A stretch of 9,400 bases of DNA from Euryarchaeota archaeon UBA106 (GTDB lineage Archaea > Thermoplasmatota > Poseidoniia > Poseidoniales > Thalassarchaeaceae). Numbering within the stretch: position 1 is the first letter of the stretch; each line of letters opens with the position of its first letter. A program made the position numbers and the translations under genes. The DNA is taken from contig DAOJ01000014.1 of assembly GCA_002502365.1 (NCBI GenBank), positions 2,832 through 12,231 on the forward strand. Direction: 5' to 3'. The notes under the pieces were generated by a model. That model saw nothing but the letters and a program-made list of their open reading frames with translations, was not told where the DNA came from and did not search any database. This document shows positions 5,601 through 9,400 of the stretch, one piece after another.

Positions 5601-7109
5601 GTGAAGGATGACCGTTTACCAAGGATCGAGGCCTTCGCTAAGATAGAGATGTATGAGGATGTGACCGCCTCATGTACTATCGAAGGTTCCAGTTTTGCTC
5701 TCGGAACAATTTCTGGGAAATTGCTAATTTATCAGTTGGATAACCTTGTCTATCAAAGTGATTTAGACTCAGAAATTATTTCGATTTTTCCTCATGGAGA
5801 TGGTGTAATTGCAGCATCAAACATCGGTCTTGTTCAGTGTTTAGATAAAATCCCAACGTGGGAAATCAACCTAACTTCGGGAATTGATAATTTTGTATTC
5901 TCAGGAGTTTTTGGCTATTTTTCTGACTCCAATGGAGAAGTTGTTGTGATTGATTCTGAAGGTAATCAAATTTATTCACAATTTCATGAAGATGTAAATC
6001 GATTAGCCGCTAGTAAAGATGGTGATTTATTCGCTATTGCAAAAACCGACGGTACGCTGATTATCTCAACGCCGTCTAATCAATTACTGCAAAATTCGTC
6101 GGCAGATGAATCTGATATAGAGACGATATCCCAGATATGTTTCAGACAAGATGGAGTTCTCCTTGCTTGTCGTGATTCCTTGGGTTTTACTCTCGATGAC
6201 GGCCCTGAAAATCGACTAGAGTGTTGGCATAGTGTTCGAGGCCTTCTTCATGTGAGTGAATTACCAGCAATTTCTAGTAGCATACTACCTACTAAAACTG
6301 GGGCGATCGTTGGTTGTAATAATGGTTCATTATTGAGATTTACAATCGGTGAGGAGGTAGAGGAATTAGCAATACTTGAGCATCCAATTTCGTCCATTAT
6401 TCAGTGGGGGGAAGATGTTATTGTGGGGACGTGGTTCAATAGTATGAGGATTTCATCAAAAGGTGAAGTCATTTGGTCTCACGAGCATGAAGGTTTAGTT
6501 ACCAATATTTTAGCAATTAATTCTGAAACGATTGCAGTTATTGGCAGTTCTCCATCTGGTGAAAAACCGGCTTCTGTAGTACTAATTGATCCTGATTCTG
6601 AGCCGATTATCTATGAATCCGAAACTTTTGATTATGATTTCAATCCCTCCAAATCAAAGAAATTTACTGGCGGTTTAACTGAAGCGGAGATTTCCGAGGC
6701 CGAGGCACCACCAAGTGTTTCTCTAGAAACAGAGGGATTAATCCATGATTTGGAAGAGGATATTGAATTGATTCCTGACGAAAAAATAGTCTCAGAGACA
6801 GATTTATTGCAGGATTTAGCAGAATCCGCCAAAGCGATTAATCTGCCACCGATAGCTGATGCTGGAGATGACAAAACGATATGTGCTGAGGATGACGGTA
6901 CTGCAATTATTCTTCTAGATGGGTCAAGATCTTATGACCCAGACGGCAGCATCGACCATTATTCATGGCAAAATTCCAATGGTAAGGTTATTGGGGATTC
7001 TGCTCAGGTAAGAGTTCGGCTAAGAGCCGGCACTCATTCATTTGAGTTGACCGTAATAGATAACAACGGTGCAGCATCAAAAGCAATTGTGACCATGAGA
7101 GTTCAATGA
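5601..7109 (+). CDS. Beta-propeller-like protein with C-terminal PKD domain
   Basis: This 502-residue protein has three parts. Residues about 15-335 form repeated short beta strands of WD40/PQQ-propeller style (for example GTISGKLLIYQLDNLVYQ, GEVVVIDSEGNQIYS and GEVIWSHEHEG). A very acidic linker follows (about 345-412, rich in Glu and Asp). The end (about 415-502) is a PKD-type immunoglobulin-like domain with PPIADAGDDKT, LDGSRSYDPDGSIDHYSW and FELTVIDNNGAASKA. Such parts usually bind proteins or sugars and are not catalytic; no enzyme motif is visible. There is no signal peptide, lipobox or membrane segment, although the frame is open back to the purF stop, so the protein looks cytosolic, which is odd for a PKD domain. 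The GTG start is set by the ribosome site; GTG at 5589 is the alternative. The function is unknown. Confidence 0.82.
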   Translation: MKDDRLPRIEAFAKIEMYEDVTASCTIEGSSFALGTISGKLLIYQLDNLVYQSDLDSEIISIFPHGDGVIAASNIGLVQCLDKIPTWEINLTSGIDNFVFSGVFGYFSDSNGEVVVIDSEGNQIYSQFHEDVNRLAASKDGDLFAIAKTDGTLIISTPSNQLLQNSSADESDIETISQICFRQDGVLLACRDSLGFTLDDGPENRLECWHSVRGLLHVSELPAISSSILPTKTGAIVGCNNGSLLRFTIGEEVEELAILEHPISSIIQWGEDVIVGTWFNSMRISSKGEVIWSHEHEGLVTNILAINSETIAVIGSSPSGEKPASVVLIDPDSEPIIYESETFDYDFNPSKSKKFTGGLTEAEISEAEAPPSVSLETEGLIHDLEEDIELIPDEKIVSETDLLQDLAESAKAINLPPIADAGDDKTICAEDDGTAIILLDGSRSYDPDGSIDHYSWQNSNGKVIGDSAQVRVRLRAGTHSFELTVIDNNGAASKAIVTMRVQ

Positions 7110-7114
7110 TACAA

Positions 7115-8029
7115 TCAAAGGGAGGATAGAGCAGCCTTTAGTGCAGGTACTGCATCTTCCCAAGTTGCTACAATTCCATAATCTGCAACACCAAAAATTG
7201 GTGCTTCTGGATCTTTATTTATTGCTACAATGTATTTCGATGAGCGCATTCCAGCAAGGTGTTGAATCGCACCCGAAATTCCAACTGCAATGTACAGAGA
7301 AGGAGTTACAGTCTTCCCCGTTTGTCCTACTTGCATACTGTGAGGCATGCCCCACTCATCGACTACTGCTCTACTAGCTCCAACCGCTGCTCCAATAATG
7401 TCCGCAACTTCTTCTAGATGAGAGAAATTTTCCTTTTGCCCTATTCCTCTACCACCTGAAATAATGATGTCCGCTTCAGAAACGTCCAGCCTTTCTGTTG
7501 CTTTGTTTATTGCTTCTTTAACAGCGATTGAAACATCGACACTTTGGTCGACCACGTTTACTGCAGCGCTGCCACCGGAACCCGCGGAATCAAACGCATT
7601 TGCTCTCAGTGTAATTACACAATCTCCGGATACTGTAGTAGTTTCAACCGCTTTACCTGAATAGATAGGACGAGTGATAGTGATTCCATCTGAAAGTCCG
7701 GTTACGTCTTGGATAATTGGAACTCCTCGCTTGGCCGCAATCCTTGCTGCAACTTCACGTCCATTGGAGGTGGCTCCAGTAATGATTACACCATTGCATT
7801 GGGGAGATAATGCTGTTGCCCATGCTCCTCCATCAAAGGTCGAGAAGCAATCTCCGACCACTGACACTACCTTAGACACTCCATCAATGGAAGCGGCTTC
7901 TTCTGATCCAATTCCACCAGGAACAACTACGGTTGGAGATGCTCCAAGAGAACTTGCGGCACCGACTAATTGTGATGTTATTGGGTGAAGAGAATCACCT
8001 GCTGTTTCTGCGATAACTGTACACTCCAT
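7115..8029 (-). CDS. etfA: Electron transfer flavoprotein subunit alpha
   Basis: EtfA is the FAD-binding subunit of the ETF heterodimer, which takes electrons from acyl-CoA dehydrogenases and passes them to an ETF:quinone oxidoreductase. The 304-residue protein has the N-terminal alpha/beta domain (1-185) and the strongly conserved C-terminal FAD domain: SGGRGIG (191-197), GAAVGASRAVVDEWGMP (213-229), QVGQTGKT (233-240), YIAVGISGAIQHLAGM (246-261) and NKDPEAPIFGVADYGIV (271-287). The length is typical of the short bacterial/archaeal form with no ferredoxin domain. It starts 12 bases after the etfB stop with GGAGGGG 5 bases before the ATG, so it is co-expressed with etfB. Its 3' end meets the PKD gene with only 5 bases between stop codons. 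Confidence 0.97.
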   Translation of the reverse strand: MECTVIAETAGDSLHPITSQLVGAASSLGASPTVVVPGGIGSEEAASIDGVSKVVSVVGDCFSTFDGGAWATALSPQCNGVIITGATSNGREVAARIAAKRGVPIIQDVTGLSDGITITRPIYSGKAVETTTVSGDCVITLRANAFDSAGSGGSAAVNVVDQSVDVSIAVKEAINKATERLDVSEADIIISGGRGIGQKENFSHLEEVADIIGAAVGASRAVVDEWGMPHSMQVGQTGKTVTPSLYIAVGISGAIQHLAGMRSSKYIVAINKDPEAPIFGVADYGIVATWEDAVPALKAALSSL

Positions 8030-8041
8030 CTTTTCCCCTCC

Positions 8042-8803
8042 TCAAATTACGTTTGCCTCATCTCGAAGTTTGCTAACTACAGTCGATACAGAATCAGCAC
8101 CTTCGAATTTCTGACCTGGGGGTTTTTCCGCAGGTGGTGAATGCGAATCAATACTAATTCCAGACATTCCTAGATCCAACCCTAGTTCTTCTATCGACCA
8201 GGTTTCGATTGGCTTTTTCTTCGCCATCATAATTCCTCTAACATTCGGCCGCCGCATTTCTGCTACGCCTTTATCGAAGGCAAAAACGCAAGGTGCAGAG
8301 ACCGCGACCTTTTCGTGTCCGGAGGAACTAGGGCGCGTAGCTAGGTAGTCACCAGTGTCAGAAATCACTTCTGAAACCATGGTGATACAGGATGCTCCAA
8401 TTAGTTCTGCAACTCCTGGTCCAGTAGAACCTGAGTTTGTATCTGCGGCTTGCTTTCCACAGAATACTACCGATGACCCCGATTTTTCAACAGCAGCGGC
8501 TAATAGCTTCTGTATCTGGGTCGAATCAAAATCGTTGATATTTTCTGCGGATATGTGTACTAAATTGTCCGCGCCAACTGCAGCAGCATCACGAAGTAAC
8601 TTTTCACAACGTGCTGGACCCGCAGTAATTGCTACCAATTCGCCACCCATTGATTCTTTCAACTGTAGAGCGGCTTCTAGGGCATACTCGTCATAGGGAC
8701 TGAATGACCATTTTGAAACTGCATTCTCGTCTACTCGGCCATTACTAACTGTGATCTTTGCAGTTGTGTCCGGAACTTGCTTTAGAAGAACTGCGATTGT
8801 CAT
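8042..8803 (-). CDS. etfB: Electron transfer flavoprotein subunit beta
   Basis: EtfB partners EtfA, binds AMP and carries the loop that recognises the dehydrogenase. The 253-residue product begins MTIAVLLKQVPDT, the family start, followed by SFSPYDEYALEAALQLKE (33-50), the nucleotide-binding stretch FCGKQAADTNSGSTGPGVAE (114-133) and the beta-subunit signature RRPNVRGIMMAKKKPIE (184-200). The ATG at 8801-8803 is chosen because GAGG and GGTAA lie just upstream; an in-frame ATG nine codons earlier adds non-family residues. The gene lies 80 bases downstream of the acyl-CoA dehydrogenase, on the same strand, and just upstream of etfA. The 80-base gap contains a palindrome and a TATA-like sequence, so etfBA may also be transcribed separately. 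Confidence 0.96.
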   Translation of the reverse strand: MTIAVLLKQVPDTTAKITVSNGRVDENAVSKWSFSPYDEYALEAALQLKESMGGELVAITAGPARCEKLLRDAAAVGADNLVHISAENINDFDSTQIQKLLAAAVEKSGSSVVFCGKQAADTNSGSTGPGVAELIGASCITMVSEVISDTGDYLATRPSSSGHEKVAVSAPCVFAFDKGVAEMRRPNVRGIMMAKKKPIETWSIEELGLDLGMSGISIDSHSPPAEKPPGQKFEGADSVSTVVSKLRDEANVI

Positions 8804-8835
8804 ACGATTACCTCTTGATGGTCCTTCCAACCGTA

Positions 8836-8849
8836 CTTCATCTATGAAG
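8836..8849. repeat. Perfect 6-2-6 palindrome upstream of etfB (possible operator)
   Basis: CTTCAT and ATGAAG are separated by two bases. On the minus strand the palindrome lies 33-46 bases before the etfB ATG and about 25 bases after a TATA-like sequence, so it would sit at the expected transcription start. That position suits a repressor operator, but there is only one copy in the window and chance cannot be excluded. Confidence 0.35.
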
Positions 8850-8867
8850 ATTAGCAGTCCTCGTAGT

Positions 8868-8879
8868 GAATATTGAATC
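8868..8879 (-). promoter_or_regulatory. Putative TATA element of etfBA
   Basis: On the minus strand GATTCAATATTC occurs just after the stop of the acyl-CoA dehydrogenase gene. It resembles the TCAAATATTC before the PKD gene. Initiation about 25 bases downstream would fall near 8848, at the palindrome. The evidence is pattern and spacing only. Confidence 0.3.
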
Positions 8880-8883
8880 TATC

Positions 8884-9400
8884 CTAGAGTTCTCTTGTGA
8901 AGGACTGAATTCCGGTAATATGGCGCCCTAGAATGAGGTTGTGAATGTCGTGTGTTCCTTCATAGGTTTTCACAGATTCTAGGTTTGCCATATGCCTCAT
9001 GATACAATACTCATCAAGAATTCCGTTTGCCCCATGAATATCTCGAGCCTCTCTTGCAATTTCAAGAGCAATATCTACGTTATTCATCTTAGCAAGAGAA
9101 ATATGCTCAGGAATCCATGTACCTGCATCTTTTTTCTGTCCCAAATGATAAGCCAAAAGTTGAGCTTTGGTAATTTCCCTTAGCATCCATGCTAATTTGT
9201 TTTGAACCAATTGATAACTTGCAATTGGGTGAGTAAATTGAATTCTGCTTAGGGAATATTCCTTGGCTGAGTCAAAGCAAGCTTGTGCTGCCCCAACTGC
9301 TCCCCAAGAAATTCCATATCGAGCATTGTTAAGGCAGGAAAACGGACCTCTTAATCCCTTAACTCCAGGCAAAATTCTGTCCTTTGGAATCTTACAATCT
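8884..9400 (-). CDS. Acyl-CoA dehydrogenase, glutaryl-CoA dehydrogenase-like, C-terminal part
   Basis: This is the C-terminal portion (about 172 residues) of a flavin-dependent acyl-CoA dehydrogenase; the reading frame runs off the window end, so the start is not here. It covers the end of the middle beta domain (DCKIPKDRILPGVKGL) and the C-terminal four-helix domain. It reads much like human glutaryl-CoA dehydrogenase: GPFSCLNNARYGISWGAVGA, RIQFTHPIASYQLVQNKLA, ARDIHGANGILDEY and TYEGTHDIHNLILGRHITGI. The Glu in TYEGTHD (codon 8959-8961) matches the catalytic base (Glu370 in human GCDH), and the preceding Tyr is also kept. The carboxylate-binding Arg of the N-terminal domain lies outside the window, so a glutaryl-CoA substrate (lysine/tryptophan breakdown) is likely but unproven. 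It directly precedes etfBA, its expected electron acceptor. Confidence 0.93.
   Translation of the reverse strand, partial: DCKIPKDRILPGVKGLRGPFSCLNNARYGISWGAVGAAQACFDSAKEYSLSRIQFTHPIASYQLVQNKLAWMLREITKAQLLAYHLGQKKDAGTWIPEHISLAKMNNVDIALEIAREARDIHGANGILDEYCIMRHMANLESVKTYEGTHDIHNLILGRHITGIQSFTREL

Noticed and set aside
7464..7988. Two plus-strand open frames opposite etfA
   Set aside because: Both are antisense to the strongly conserved etfA and show only low-complexity Ala/Thr/Ser composition.
8804..8830. Nine-residue N-terminal extension of EtfB
   Set aside because: The family start MTIAVLLKQVPDT follows a ribosome site; the extra residues overlap that site.
9370..9372. TTG at 9370-9372 as a start of the acyl-CoA dehydrogenase
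   Set aside because: The codon is an internal Leu (in RILPGVKG) and the frame stays open to the window end with family-like residues, so the gene is cut by the window.
1..9400. tRNA, rRNA, CRISPR array, insertion sequence, phage or defence genes
   Set aside because: The gaps between genes are all under 160 bases and show no cloverleaf-like folds, spaced repeats, terminal inverted repeats or transposase/integrase motifs.

Overview
The window is archaeal. It carries a block of archaeal/eukaryotic-type translation genes (L44e, S27e, aIF2-alpha, Nop10, L37e) and start sites preceded by GGTGA-like Shine-Dalgarno sequences. Alongside these are bacterial-looking metabolic genes (an E. coli-like PurF, an electron-transfer flavoprotein, a glutaryl-CoA-dehydrogenase-like acyl-CoA dehydrogenase) and a beta-propeller/PKD protein. 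Together with the moderately AT-rich composition, this fits a heterotrophic marine euryarchaeon of the Marine Group II type (Candidatus Poseidoniia). That assignment is inferred from gene content and not proven.

Layout. Positions 1-2571 are a tightly packed minus-strand operon, read in the order rpl44e - rps27e - aIF2-alpha - nop10 - PAC2 protein - S51 peptidase (cut by the window start). Its core is the conserved archaeal translation operon, extended by a proteasome-assembly-chaperone-like protein and a peptidase. So one transcription unit appears to link ribosome parts, initiation, rRNA modification and protein turnover. A 156-bp divergent intergenic region (2572-2727) contains a perfect GC-rich inverted repeat and a TATA-like element. 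Rightwards on the plus strand follow two abutting genes for small membrane proteins I do not recognise (2728-3699). Next come rpl37e - purF (3805-5540) and a large cytosolic-looking propeller + PKD protein (5601-7109). The last plus-strand gene converges, with only 5 bp between stop codons, on a minus-strand set (7115-9400): an acyl-CoA dehydrogenase (cut by the window end), then etfB and etfA. These form a natural donor/acceptor pair in which the dehydrogenase oxidises an acyl-CoA and the ETF carries the electrons to the respiratory chain.

Most unusual points. L44e has lost three of the four zinc-binding cysteines. PurF closely resembles the proteobacterial type without an iron-sulfur cluster, although it sits in an archaeal rpl37e-purF arrangement. 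The PKD protein has no secretion signal. A perfect 6-2-6 palindrome lies upstream of etfB near a predicted transcription start. I found no tRNA, rRNA, CRISPR array, insertion sequence or other mobile element. No gene-free stretch exceeds 300 bases. I did not find a clear new defence or mobile system; the least explained genes are the two membrane proteins and the propeller/PKD protein.
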